A DNA stretch of 64,000 bases, from assembly GCA_016785955.1 (NCBI GenBank), contig JAEUWH010000011.1, positions 80,523 through 144,522 on the forward strand, read 5' to 3'. Below are positions 29,536 through 37,812 of the stretch, piece by piece (the stretch's first letter is position 1; each line of letters begins with the position of its first letter). Source of the stretch: Pseudobdellovibrionaceae bacterium. GTDB lineage: Bacteria; Bdellovibrionota; Bdellovibrionia; Bdellovibrionales; Bdellovibrionaceae. Under the pieces are notes generated by a model. The model had not been told where the DNA came from and did no database searches. It saw only the letters and a list, made by a program, of their open reading frames with translations. The position numbers were made by a program, and so were the translations under genes.

Positions 29536-31241
29536 ATTGTCAATCTATTCGAACCATTGAATGAAAAAAAAGCCGAAGCGGAATTATCCGCCTCAGCTCT
29601 TTTATTTTGTTCTTTCGTAACTTCTTGAAATCGCTTTAAATTTTCGTGACCTTTATCAACGTTTTCCTGTCCAACAAAGTAGTGAATTTTGAAAGACTGC
29701 GGCAGGACTTCTACTTTTTTTACCAACCTCCGAATGACCTGATTTCTTAAATCCGAGTTCTGCTCTTTCGAAAGTATACCCTTTAGTGTCTTACAGAAAG
29801 ACTCGTAACTTTGAAAAGTGACCGGAAGGTCGTTCACTATCCCCCTTGCACGGACTTCCGCCAAGTTTGCTTCCGCCTCGTTTTTTAATCCTTCCAGCTT
29901 CTGCATTTGAGCATAAATTGGATCAGGAGAAACACCCTTAGGTAACTTAGACAAGTGCTCAGCAAGAGCCTCCATTTGTTTTGAAATTGCCTTAGCATGT
30001 TTCGACAAAGACTCTTCCTCCTTCAAAGAAGGATTCGCTACGTGAAGCTCATTAGCTCTTTCTACAATCTTCCTAATTGCTTCCGGCCTAGTTAACATCC
30101 CCATGACCTTTTCAAGAACTATTGGCTCAACTCGATTTGCTAGAATTCTATGAGGTTGGCAGGTGAATATTTTTTTGTTTAGGAATCCTTGCTTTTTTGT
30201 AGCCCAACTATGTTCGTAATAAGGTACTTTTCCCGAGTTTCCATGGGCAGACTTTCCAACAAGACTTTGATTACAAGTTCCACAGACACAAAGACCTGAA
30301 AGCAAAAATGGAAATCTTTCGTCCAATCGTGACCTAGCTTTGAATCGATTACTCTTAAGCATCCCTTGGACTTTTTCGAAATCACTTTCACTTATAATTG
30401 CAGGCCAAACAGCTTTGAAAAACTCTTCTTCACCGTCAGAATTGCGAACAGTCTTCAGACCTATATAGGCTCTATTGGTCAGCATTCTATATAATATCTC
30501 GATTGTGAATTTTCCGTTTCTCTGAGGTACGCCATTTTTCCTAAAAGTGCGATTTAGCTGATAGCCTTTACTAGCAAGAATTTTCCCAGCCGCATTGAGG
30601 GTTTGTTCTCTAATAAACGTGGCATACGCTTCCCTGACTATTTCGGCCTCGTCTTCGGCGATTTCTAAATGGCCTCTTTTTTCTTCGGACTTTTTGTATC
30701 CCCAAGGTATAGATCCACCATTAAACAGGCCTCTCTCTGCCCTCGCTCTAAAGTTATACCGAACTCGTTCCGAAACTTGTTTTCGCTCAAATTGAGCTAT
30801 GTTTGCCAAGGTCATCAGGACCATTTCCCCAGCAGCACTTGTTGTATCGAATTGTTCGCGCAAGCTCTGAAACTCGCAATCATGCTCCCTCATTAAATCC
30901 CAAATTTCGCAAAAATCTTTTATATTACGAGAAAGTCGAGAGAGTTCAGTAACCATCACTAAGGAAATATCGCCTTTAACGATAGACTTTAGAAGTCTTT
31001 GCAACTGAGGCCGGTTGGTGTCCTTCCCTGATTTAGCGCGATCAATGTAAACATCAACAACTTCTCCCCAATGCTCTTCAAAATTTCGAAATTGAACATG
31101 ATGTCTAAGACGCTGCTCCTGACTTTTAATGGAGCCTTCAGGGTTACTTGCCTGCTCCTCTGTCGAAACACGAATGTAAAGAGCGATTTTGTGAGCGGAT
31201 TTTTTTTGCTTTAAACTTTTTTTGGTCAAGCAGTCCTCCAA
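29514..31241 (-). CDS. Large serine recombinase (integrase), truncated by integration
   Basis: This 575-residue recombinase has the resolvase domain with nucleophile Ser26 (YIRVSTEEQ) and conserved ELSRLSRN, then a recombinase domain, a Cys4 zinc ribbon (CVCGTC ... FTCQPH) and a coiled-coil rich end. Its last codons run through attL into the tRNA-Gln 3' end, which supplies the TGA at 29514-29516. In the excised circle the frame instead continues from IGWG into 68 residues now found at 63615-63821. So the integrated form lacks a helix-turn-helix tail. It is the last gene of the transfer operon and overlaps the preceding gene by 16 bp. Confidence 0.92.
   Translation of the reverse strand: MEDCLTKKSLKQKKSAHKIALYIRVSTEEQASNPEGSIKSQEQRLRHHVQFRNFEEHWGEVVDVYIDRAKSGKDTNRPQLQRLLKSIVKGDISLVMVTELSRLSRNIKDFCEIWDLMREHDCEFQSLREQFDTTSAAGEMVLMTLANIAQFERKQVSERVRYNFRARAERGLFNGGSIPWGYKKSEEKRGHLEIAEDEAEIVREAYATFIREQTLNAAGKILASKGYQLNRTFRKNGVPQRNGKFTIEILYRMLTNRAYIGLKTVRNSDGEEEFFKAVWPAIISESDFEKVQGMLKSNRFKARSRLDERFPFLLSGLCVCGTCNQSLVGKSAHGNSGKVPYYEHSWATKKQGFLNKKIFTCQPHRILANRVEPIVLEKVMGMLTRPEAIRKIVERANELHVANPSLKEEESLSKHAKAISKQMEALAEHLSKLPKGVSPDPIYAQMQKLEGLKNEAEANLAEVRARGIVNDLPVTFQSYESFCKTLKGILSKEQNSDLRNQVIRRLVKKVEVLPQSFKIHYFVGQENVDKGHENLKRFQEVTKEQNKRAEADNSASAFFSFNGSNRLTIGWGRRT
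29524..29556. other. attL: core repeat plus left attP arm
   Basis: The 15-bp core (29524-29538) covers the tRNA acceptor 3' strand, CCA and AATT. The following 18 bases (29539-29556, GTCAATCTATTCGAACCA) are the inverted partner of 63801-63818, matching at 16 of 18 positions. The predicted crossover is at the central CA, 29530-29531. Confidence 0.85.
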
Positions 31242-31450
31242 TGATTTTTATCTGCGTCATTGCAATTTGCAAAGACACTTCGGTTAAGTTCACCGTTCAT
31301 TGAGTACTGTTGAATTGGGCCAAGCCATTGACCTTGATTACTGCAAAAATGAAAATATAAAACTTCGGCGATTTCATCAAGCAGTTTATCGTAATGCTCG
31401 ACGGCAACTTCAATCATCTCCGGAGGCGTCGTAACTTCCCATTTCGCCAC
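31226..31450 (-). CDS. Small hypothetical protein in the transfer operon
   Basis: This 74-residue acidic protein has no Cys cluster, signal peptide or recognisable domain. Its start ATG touches the stop of the RHH-like gene, and its end overlaps the integrase start, so it is translationally linked to both. It could be a directionality or regulatory factor for the integrase by position only. Confidence 0.6.
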   Translation of the reverse strand: MAKWEVTTPPEMIEVAVEHYDKLLDEIAEVLYFHFCSNQGQWLGPIQQYSMNGELNRSVFANCNDADKNHWRTA

Positions 31451-31878
31451 TAAGCCTCCTCTCCATTTTCTAAGTTTCCAATAAATTGTTCATTTGGATT
31501 TAAAGGCACATCAGCTTTTCGAGTTTTTTTTGTCTTTGCGACGGAATCTTTCTTGTCGTCCTTCGTTTTATTCCTTTCTTCAACTATTTTAATATTTATA
31601 CTTTCGCCTCGAGCTTTAGCTAAAGTCGCAGTTTTCAAAACCCATTTAGCGTGTTCTACGCTATCGTAGAATTTATCCTGAAGAGATTTTAGATCTGCTT
31701 CAGATAACAAATCAGGAGCAGAATCCAGGAGCCAATGAACTATATCTGCGCGACTAGCCTTCACTCCTGGTTTGCTTTCATTTAATTGTTCTTTCCAGCG
31801 CGACACTTTCTCAAGCATCGCAGGAATGAGCGTAATCCTATCTGGATGCTTCTGTTTCTTTTTACCTACTGTATCCAT
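31450..31878 (-). CDS. RHH-like accessory protein (possible relaxosome component)
   Basis: This 142-residue protein has an N-terminal stretch (PDRITLIPAMLEKVSRW, then SRADIVHWLLDSA) that looks like a ribbon-helix-helix beta strand plus two helices, as in TraY/MobC-type oriT-binding proteins. The C-terminal half is highly charged (Lys/Asp/Glu) and probably disordered. Its position between the lipoprotein and integrase genes fits DNA processing. No specific family is claimed. Confidence 0.5.
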   Translation of the reverse strand: MDTVGKKKQKHPDRITLIPAMLEKVSRWKEQLNESKPGVKASRADIVHWLLDSAPDLLSEADLKSLQDKFYDSVEHAKWVLKTATLAKARGESINIKIVEERNKTKDDKKDSVAKTKKTRKADVPLNPNEQFIGNLENGEEA

Positions 31879-32129
31879 ACTGATTGCTCCTCTATTTCAT
31901 AGACCCAATGACCTTTGATAAAACGTTTGCCTTCAACTTTATCTTGCTGCCAATATTTCTTAACTTTTGGAGACTTTAGAAATGGAGATTCAGAATCTTC
32001 AATTTCGATTCGTTCTGGTTGGGTGGTTGCTGACGTTCTTTTACTACTATTTGCACAACCTATTTGGAAAAAGGCTATATTAATAAAAATAAGAATAATG
32101 AAATACAAAAAAAAAGCTTTCTTTATCAT
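31866..32129 (-). CDS. Small lipoprotein of the transfer operon (VirB7-like by position)
   Basis: This 87-residue protein has a lipoprotein signal ending at Cys25 (FFQIGC), a polar linker, and a short conserved-looking end (KKYWQQDKVEGKRFIKGHWV, then YEIEEQSVWI). Small lipoproteins of this type stabilise VirB9/VirB10 outer-membrane cores. The gene lies after the replication-relaxation gene, not in the usual virB7 position, so the role is inferred. Confidence 0.5.
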   Translation of the reverse strand: MIKKAFFLYFIILIFINIAFFQIGCANSSKRTSATTQPERIEIEDSESPFLKSPKVKKYWQQDKVEGKRFIKGHWVYEIEEQSVWIQ

Positions 32130-32158
32130 GGAAATACCTTTGTGAGTTTGTTGATGAA

Positions 32159-33058
32159 CTAGGAAATTTTGATAAGATTTGAAAATGGAGTAGATTTTAA
32201 ATAGGTAGCTAGATCGGGATTCGCGGAATCGAACAAATTTTTCGATGAGATTGATTTATAAGGCGTTTTAGAAATATCCAAATGGCACCACCTCCGTCCC
32301 GGTACCGACAAAGTTCCCTGAGTTATTTCCAACAATTCGCCAAGTGATTTGCGATTCACTTGCTCAAGCAATGGATAAGAGTTCAATCCATAAGTAATCA
32401 AATTAGGTATGGAAAAGAAAACATGCTTAGAAGTTGTAGTCCCCAATCTAGTTTTTATACTACTTAGTATTTTCTCCGCCATTGAAAGCGATGGCACAAA
32501 CCAAACGACTCTAGTAATGTTTTCCGAGTCCTGATATTGGGTAGCAATAGATTCATATTTTGCGATGGCTTTTAGATTAATCTCTACTTCAATAGCGAAT
32601 AGTTTTTCAGTGTTAGCATTTCTCCAAATTCCATCTGGTCGTCTAATTAGCTCGAAAGGGAACCATTCAGGTAAGTTTTCAAGATTATGCCTTTTGATTT
32701 CCTCATCTGTCAAAATTGACAAGCCACTATAAAGATTCGGCCAACTATCAACGTAACTTGCCGATAAAACGATTAGGTCGTGCAACGGAGACTCAGACCC
32801 ATAGCCCGGTATTTTCAATTGAGGCATTTGATCTTTCAAAACATTGTATCCATTTACTGATAGTGTCCATGCATAGCCTGAATCCCCAACTCTGACACTT
32901 TTAATATGATTCGAACTCTCAAGTTTCAGAAGACGCTGATAGCAAGTTTTTAAACTTGCAGACTCGAATTCCGAAAGCCAGATAGCTCTAGTAGTTAATA
33001 ATTTATGCTTCCACAGGGTTCTAAAGAGGTTCGCATCTCGGGGAAACATTATTTTCAT
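32159..33058 (-). CDS. Replication-relaxation family protein (candidate DNA-processing protein)
   Basis: This 299-residue protein has a winged-helix N-terminus (LFRTLWKHKLLTTRAIWLSEF, then TCYQRLLKLESS, then YAWTLSVNGYNVL) followed by a nuclease-like core with RRPDGIW and FAIEVEINLKAIAKYESI, the RPD...E-x-E pattern of replication-relaxation proteins. In other elements these act near the transfer or replication origin. No classical HUH relaxase was found elsewhere in the element, so this may be the protein that prepares DNA for transfer. It overlaps the coupling-ATPase gene by 4 bp. Confidence 0.6.
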   Translation of the reverse strand: MKIMFPRDANLFRTLWKHKLLTTRAIWLSEFESASLKTCYQRLLKLESSNHIKSVRVGDSGYAWTLSVNGYNVLKDQMPQLKIPGYGSESPLHDLIVLSASYVDSWPNLYSGLSILTDEEIKRHNLENLPEWFPFELIRRPDGIWRNANTEKLFAIEVEINLKAIAKYESIATQYQDSENITRVVWFVPSLSMAEKILSSIKTRLGTTTSKHVFFSIPNLITYGLNSYPLLEQVNRKSLGELLEITQGTLSVPGRRWCHLDISKTPYKSISSKNLFDSANPDLATYLKSTPFSNLIKIS

Positions 33059-34455
33059 TTGCTACTCATTTCCATTGCTGAGCTATTTGACACCTTGAAC
33101 TTCTCGATTAAAGCTTCTGCCTCCTGCGTACTCAAGAGCGGGGTTTGAATCTCTGTCATTTTCGGCCCCTCTTTCCAGATCGCTCTTCCTGGAATAGATG
33201 GCAAGTCAGTTGCTCTACCGTTTCCAAGTACGCTAATGCTCGAACTATCATTTTGCATTTGGAAGCAAATGACTCCAACCAAGTTCGCTTTAACTTGAGG
33301 ATCAAGTGACTTTGAATCCGGACGTTGGGTTGCCACGATCAAATTAATCCCAACGGCCCGTCCTTGTCGTGCGATCAAACTCAATATCCTTCGGGCCTGA
33401 ATGATTTTTGAGGAATCTGCGCCTCCACCTGCTAAAAACAACTCCGCTATCTCATCTACTACAACAAGTCGTCGACTTCTAAGAAAAGTTCCTTCAGAAG
33501 AATTCTCTTTAATATTGGCGATGTCTTTTACTTTGTTCTTTTTTAAAATTTCCATTCTTCGAATTAGTTCTTTCTGCAAGGAGTTTAACTCTTCAATTGC
33601 TCTCTCAATGTTTGGGATGACAGAAACTCTCGGTAGCTCTTCAAACAACTGAAATTCCAATCCTCCTTTTAGGTCAATGAGTGTAAACTTAGTGTTTTTT
33701 GAGTTTAAATAAAACGTCGTGATTAGATTTCGTAAGAAGGTAGACTTCCCTCCGCCTGTTTGTCCCGCAACTAACAAATGAGGAGTAGAATCCAGATCTC
33801 CGGTAACTTCCTTCGATCGTGTAGCTCCGACAAAAAAAGATTTGCTATCTAGAAGTTCCGGATCTCGAAAAGAAACCTTAGTTGGAAGCGTAAGTGATGA
33901 ATATATAATTTCGACAGTACCTTTAAGTCTGCTCTCCCTGATATCATCAATATATGAGTTTAAACCACTTTCGATACGGTCTCTTGCCTTCACAAAATCT
34001 CCCACTGCATAGGATGACCTATTGAGGACAAGCTTATTTGTTTCTTTATCTACAGGATAAATACCAGCTATTGTGGGCACCTTTCCAAAAACATTTCTGA
34101 GACCAGCAATTGCTAACGACTCTTCAATTCTCTTTTTTAGCCGCTGAATCTTTGCCCCTTCATACAGCCCCCAAACAATAAATGGAAAAACTAGATATCC
34201 GGAAATTTTAATAAATTTTCCGAAACCCGACATGGGATTCAAAATTTCTCCAAACAGCTTTCCCAGTATCAACAGATCCAATTTAGTTGCATGGAATAGG
34301 AAAAGTGTCGATGAAGAAAGCAAGATTGATTCGAACGGAATTGTGTTAAATTTAATGGAATGAATTAAACCCCGGACTGGGAGTGACATTGCTTCATAGA
34401 ACTGAACGAAATTCATTTCACTCAACATTCGTGAATACGAATTCTCCTTTCCCAT
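33055..34455 (-). CDS. FtsK/SpoIIIE-like coupling ATPase
   Basis: The protein has 466 residues from the ATG at 34453-34455 (an upstream ATG at 34503 would overlap virB10 by 47 bp). There are two N-terminal hydrophobic segments. The ATPase motor has Walker A GQTGGGKST, Walker B LVVVDEIAEL, and GQGRAVGIN/ATQRPD-type motifs (ARQGRAVGINLIVATQRPD). It lacks the FtsK gamma domain. It most likely replaces VirD4 as the coupling protein that feeds DNA to the secretion channel. Confidence 0.82.
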   Translation of the reverse strand: MGKENSYSRMLSEMNFVQFYEAMSLPVRGLIHSIKFNTIPFESILLSSSTLFLFHATKLDLLILGKLFGEILNPMSGFGKFIKISGYLVFPFIVWGLYEGAKIQRLKKRIEESLAIAGLRNVFGKVPTIAGIYPVDKETNKLVLNRSSYAVGDFVKARDRIESGLNSYIDDIRESRLKGTVEIIYSSLTLPTKVSFRDPELLDSKSFFVGATRSKEVTGDLDSTPHLLVAGQTGGGKSTFLRNLITTFYLNSKNTKFTLIDLKGGLEFQLFEELPRVSVIPNIERAIEELNSLQKELIRRMEILKKNKVKDIANIKENSSEGTFLRSRRLVVVDEIAELFLAGGGADSSKIIQARRILSLIARQGRAVGINLIVATQRPDSKSLDPQVKANLVGVICFQMQNDSSSISVLGNGRATDLPSIPGRAIWKEGPKMTEIQTPLLSTQEAEALIEKFKVSNSSAMEMSSK

Positions 34456-34456
34456 A

Positions 34457-35302
34457 TTACTTATCCCCACTGAAAAAAATAAATATTGGAGTCCCCGATT
34501 CAACTCGTAATGAAACCTTCTGATTTTTTAGATCTTCCATCATATATTTTGCATGATCTAACGACGCATGTGCTGTTCCGTTTAATAGTGCGTTCGACAA
34601 AGAGTTATTCTCCACGCTAGCGCCGTTTTGACCCGTTCTTTCTTTTAACCCCTCCGCTACACCTCCAACAAAATTTAGGCCGATTGACGCTCCTAACTTA
34701 ATCGAATCTGAATTTAGCTTTGATGCCTGCAATCCTACGAGTTCGTCTACGGAATCAATTGCGACAGCACTGGTTTCAAACACTTCTCTTTCATTTACTA
34801 CTCCTTTGAAAAATTGAATCGAAACTCGGGATTCCAAACTGGTACCCACGCCAACTAAAACTGATCCAGCAGGAATTCTTACGTCTCCATCGACTAAAAC
34901 ATCTTCTATAAGTTTCGCCTTTACGGGACCGTCTGTTGCTGCAGTAACCAACACTGCACGGACCGTAGTCCCTGGAAGAACTTTGTTTCCTCCCGGTCTC
35001 GAAATTAAACTTGGCCCAGGGTACACAGTATGACCGCTCGTTGTTCGCCTTTTTTCAACTCTTACTGCCACAGCCTTATACTCTGGAATTGCAATTTGAT
35101 TTGACTGTGAAGTCGATCCAGACTTCCAAAGCGAAGTTTTTTTTCGTTGTGGTCGATCTGGCTCACCCAAACAAATCGCTAATAGGCCGATAGTCCCGAA
35201 AATCAGTGTAACTGTTTTAACTAGTTTTCGATTTAGCACCTTTTTTTTACCGTCTTCTTCAAACAGAACTTTATTAAGTCTTTCTTGGATAGCGTTCATC
35301 AT
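34457..35302 (-). CDS. virB10: VirB10/TraB-like secretion channel protein
   Basis: This 281-residue protein has a cytoplasmic start, one membrane helix (LVKTVTLIFGTIGLLAICLG, about residues 28-47), a linker, and the TrbI/VirB10 beta-barrel domain with LPGTTVRAVLVTAATDGPVKA and VDGDVRIPAGSVLVGVG. It spans inner to outer membrane in the core complex. Its start overlaps the VirB9-like gene end. Confidence 0.85.
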   Translation of the reverse strand: MMNAIQERLNKVLFEEDGKKKVLNRKLVKTVTLIFGTIGLLAICLGEPDRPQRKKTSLWKSGSTSQSNQIAIPEYKAVAVRVEKRRTTSGHTVYPGPSLISRPGGNKVLPGTTVRAVLVTAATDGPVKAKLIEDVLVDGDVRIPAGSVLVGVGTSLESRVSIQFFKGVVNEREVFETSAVAIDSVDELVGLQASKLNSDSIKLGASIGLNFVGGVAEGLKERTGQNGASVENNSLSNALLNGTAHASLDHAKYMMEDLKNQKVSLRVESGTPIFIFFSGDK

Positions 35303-35679
35303 TTCACCTTAATGCTCAAAGTGCGTTCAAAACTGTCACGTATAAGTACTATTTCATCTCCCGCAGCATCCGAAGTAGATAACTTGAACGTATAACGGCG
35401 GCCTTCCAAGTAGACTGTTAGATTCGACTGGGCAGTTGAATAAAGGGGCGATACGGCTACATCGTTTTCGATATATTCAAGTCCGAAACTGTTCTTCTTT
35501 CCCAATATTACTTTCTGTGGTTTTCCAGGGAAGCTCAAAATAGTTCCTTTTGTTGAAACTTTAATGTTTGAGATACTTTCAGAATTGAGTCTCAGTCTCT
35601 TTACCTGCGCCCCAAAGGAAAAATTGAATCCAATCAGGACTGACAATAAAACTACGCTTCTATTTATTCTCAGTGACAT
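35299..35679 (-). CDS. VirB9/TraK-like protein (short)
   Basis: This 126-residue protein has a signal peptide (residues 1-23). It ends with a beta-rich region containing SNLTVYLEGRRYTFKL, the strand pattern of VirB9 N-terminal domains. At this length it lacks the usual VirB9 C-terminal domain. It lies between VirB8-like and VirB10-like genes and overlaps both, which supports the assignment. Confidence 0.6.
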   Translation of the reverse strand: MSLRINRSVVLLSVLIGFNFSFGAQVKRLRLNSESISNIKVSTKGTILSFPGKPQKVILGKKNSFGLEYIENDVAVSPLYSTAQSNLTVYLEGRRYTFKLSTSDAAGDEIVLIRDSFERTLSIKVK

Positions 35680-36211
35680 TTGTACCTTCTTTTTTTAACT
35701 CTATTCTCTCAATTATAAGTCCGTAAGGATTTGAATCACTTCTAGATACCGTGGCCACACGAACTTGAATAGTCGTAGGAAAAACGGATTTCAGCTTGTC
35801 CACTGACAACACTCGATCAATTTCGACCGACACGTTCTGATCGTTAAATTTAATCTCATTAATTAAAATGCTTTGCCGAACCTTTTTAGCAACTAGCTCT
35901 TTGAATTCTGAGATCTTCGCTAAATCCTCTTCTGGCGACAGCCAAATATAGGCTGAGGTCATAGAATCTGTCGAAAACCTAATAGGCAAAGCAAACCGTA
36001 AGAACGACTCGATTTCATCATTAGTTCGCTTGTTATCACCCAAGCTCGCCGGAGAGGAATAGCAGCCCCTTTCGATAACCAACGGATTCTTAAAAACCAA
36101 ATAGGATGTGGTTAGAATTAGTACAAGGCTAAGAATTGATGAAAATAGTAATGAATATTTTAATACTGAATTTTGCTGAGCAGTCTCGGCCCAAGCTAAT
36201 GGATATCGCAT
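35660..36211 (-). CDS. VirB8/TraE-like protein
   Basis: This 183-residue protein has one membrane helix near residues 19-41 and a periplasmic domain of the size of TraE (F plasmid, 188 residues). The pattern ...EIESFLRFALPIRFSTDS... then VEIDRVLSV and IERIELKK resembles TraE/VirB8 NTF2-like domains. It is placed directly after virB6 and before virB9. Confidence 0.65.
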   Translation of the reverse strand: MRYPLAWAETAQQNSVLKYSLLFSSILSLVLILTTSYLVFKNPLVIERGCYSSPASLGDNKRTNDEIESFLRFALPIRFSTDSMTSAYIWLSPEEDLAKISEFKELVAKKVRQSILINEIKFNDQNVSVEIDRVLSVDKLKSVFPTTIQVRVATVSRSDSNPYGLIIERIELKKEGTNVTENK

Positions 36212-36223
36212 AAAACTCCTTAG

Positions 36224-37105
36224 TTACTTATTTTTTGTTGAGTCATCTTCTGGACTCATAAATTTGGAAACCGCGCCGCCTACTTTGGAAACGCCCTGAT
36301 AGGTACTTTTAGATTTGCTGTACGCTGACTTTACAAACGATACTGGGGCCGACATTGTTGCTCCTGCGACTAGTCCGCCAGCAGTACTCGCTAAGGATGC
36401 CATGCCGCCGCCCGCAAGGGCACTTACCACAAGCGGTGTAAACAAAAGCGAACCCGCTAAAATCAAATTTAAGAATATTGAAGTTAAAAAATTCACTTCC
36501 GCTCCCTGATTAATATCTGAGAGGGCAAAACTCCATAAAAGTGTGGAAAGAACTGTCCAAGTTATTTTCCATAAACCAACTTCAACCAGCGATTTGAAAA
36601 GCGCGGATGTGGCACCTGCCGTACTCGGGAAAACGAAAAAAGCGATTAACACTGGTGAAAATACGAACAGAATCGTCCATGAAAAGATCATGAATGCCTG
36701 GATCGCATAGACTGAAATGTATAGAATGAAAAATGAAAGATACGATAGAATTCCAATAATCGAATCCTTAAAGCTAACCCACGACCACGTGAGCGTTTCT
36801 AACTTGTCGCCCATTTTAGCCAAAACAAGTTTGAAATTGTTTAAGTCCCCCAATTGTGAGCAAGCAGCGTCTACCAAATCAGCGAATAGATTTGAAATTT
36901 CAGGATAAGCATACAATAAAACACAAGCAATCAATGTACGCCCAATCAAAGTAGCAAAACTAGGTGTGCCGCCCAAAGGAAACTTAAAATACTCGACGAG
37001 TACTGCGGTAAGAAGGAAAAAAGAAACAAGAGGAAAAAACCAGGAAAAGAATATTGAATGAATTGTTCTGGCTTGCTCTGAAAGCCACGCTATATCTGTA
37101 AACAT
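36224..37105 (-). CDS. VirB6/TrbL-like polytopic membrane protein
   Basis: This 293-residue protein has six or so membrane helices, a Gly/Ala/Ser-rich region (SALAGGGMASLASTAGGLVA) and a charged C-terminal tail. This is the usual form of the inner-membrane channel subunit. No catalytic motif is expected. Order between VirB5-like and VirB8-like genes supports the call. Confidence 0.72.
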   Translation of the reverse strand: MFTDIAWLSEQARTIHSIFFSWFFPLVSFFLLTAVLVEYFKFPLGGTPSFATLIGRTLIACVLLYAYPEISNLFADLVDAACSQLGDLNNFKLVLAKMGDKLETLTWSWVSFKDSIIGILSYLSFFILYISVYAIQAFMIFSWTILFVFSPVLIAFFVFPSTAGATSALFKSLVEVGLWKITWTVLSTLLWSFALSDINQGAEVNFLTSIFLNLILAGSLLFTPLVVSALAGGGMASLASTAGGLVAGATMSAPVSFVKSAYSKSKSTYQGVSKVGGAVSKFMSPEDDSTKNK

Positions 37106-37117
37106 TCAGACCACCTT

Positions 37118-37804
37118 TCAAAATCTTGGAATCGAAAATTGAGGCTGTTGATTTTCCATCGAACTCTTTAGATCTTTCGTCAGCTTCAAAGTATTTCTAG
37201 TAAACTCTTTGTCCTTTTTGTTCTGAATAGATATGGTCATCGCCTGCATTTTTAGCGCAGTTGCCTGAGCCCGCAATGATTCGTTCATTACGTGTAAAAG
37301 CACTCCTAAACTCTGTGCGGTTAACTTCTGCGCACCTCCAGGCGAGACTCTATGAGAAAAACTCTTGATATCCTCTCCAATTTGATCGATTTGCTTCGTA
37401 TATTGGAAAATACTGTTGTTCATTGCAATAGCCTCTGCAACCTGAACATCAGCGTCTTTCTGCATTTTCTGATCTGGCGAATTTGAAACTATTCCGTAAA
37501 TTCTCTCCAATTGTCTGAGCGCTTCCGCAGAATTTTGCAAGTCTCTATATAGACCGGGATCGATATTCGGCTTGATGGTCTTAAGTAGAAACATCGAGTC
37601 GTTAATTCCCCGATTGATGTCTCTCAACAATCCGAGAGTATCATTTCCAGATTGAACAATTTTGCGCATTTCGGTGTACTGCCGAATTGATTGCTCCAGA
37701 ATTTTAAAGAGTACGGCATTTTCTTCGCCGAACATGCTTGCCGAAACTTTCTGTGAAACTGAAAATAGTATAAGAATTACTATCGCAAATCTTTTAATTT
37801 CCAT
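37118..37804 (-). CDS. VirB5/TrbJ-like periplasmic protein
   Basis: This 228-residue protein has a signal peptide (cleavage near VSA-S, residue 22) and an almost wholly helical, coiled-coil body, as in VirB5/TrbJ minor pilus proteins. It is the fourth gene of the virB2-3-4-5-6 series here. Confidence 0.68.
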   Translation of the reverse strand: MEIKRFAIVILILFSVSQKVSASMFGEENAVLFKILEQSIRQYTEMRKIVQSGNDTLGLLRDINRGINDSMFLLKTIKPNIDPGLYRDLQNSAEALRQLERIYGIVSNSPDQKMQKDADVQVAEAIAMNNSIFQYTKQIDQIGEDIKSFSHRVSPGGAQKLTAQSLGVLLHVMNESLRAQATALKMQAMTISIQNKKDKEFTRNTLKLTKDLKSSMENQQPQFSIPRF

Positions 37805-37812
37805 CGCCCTAC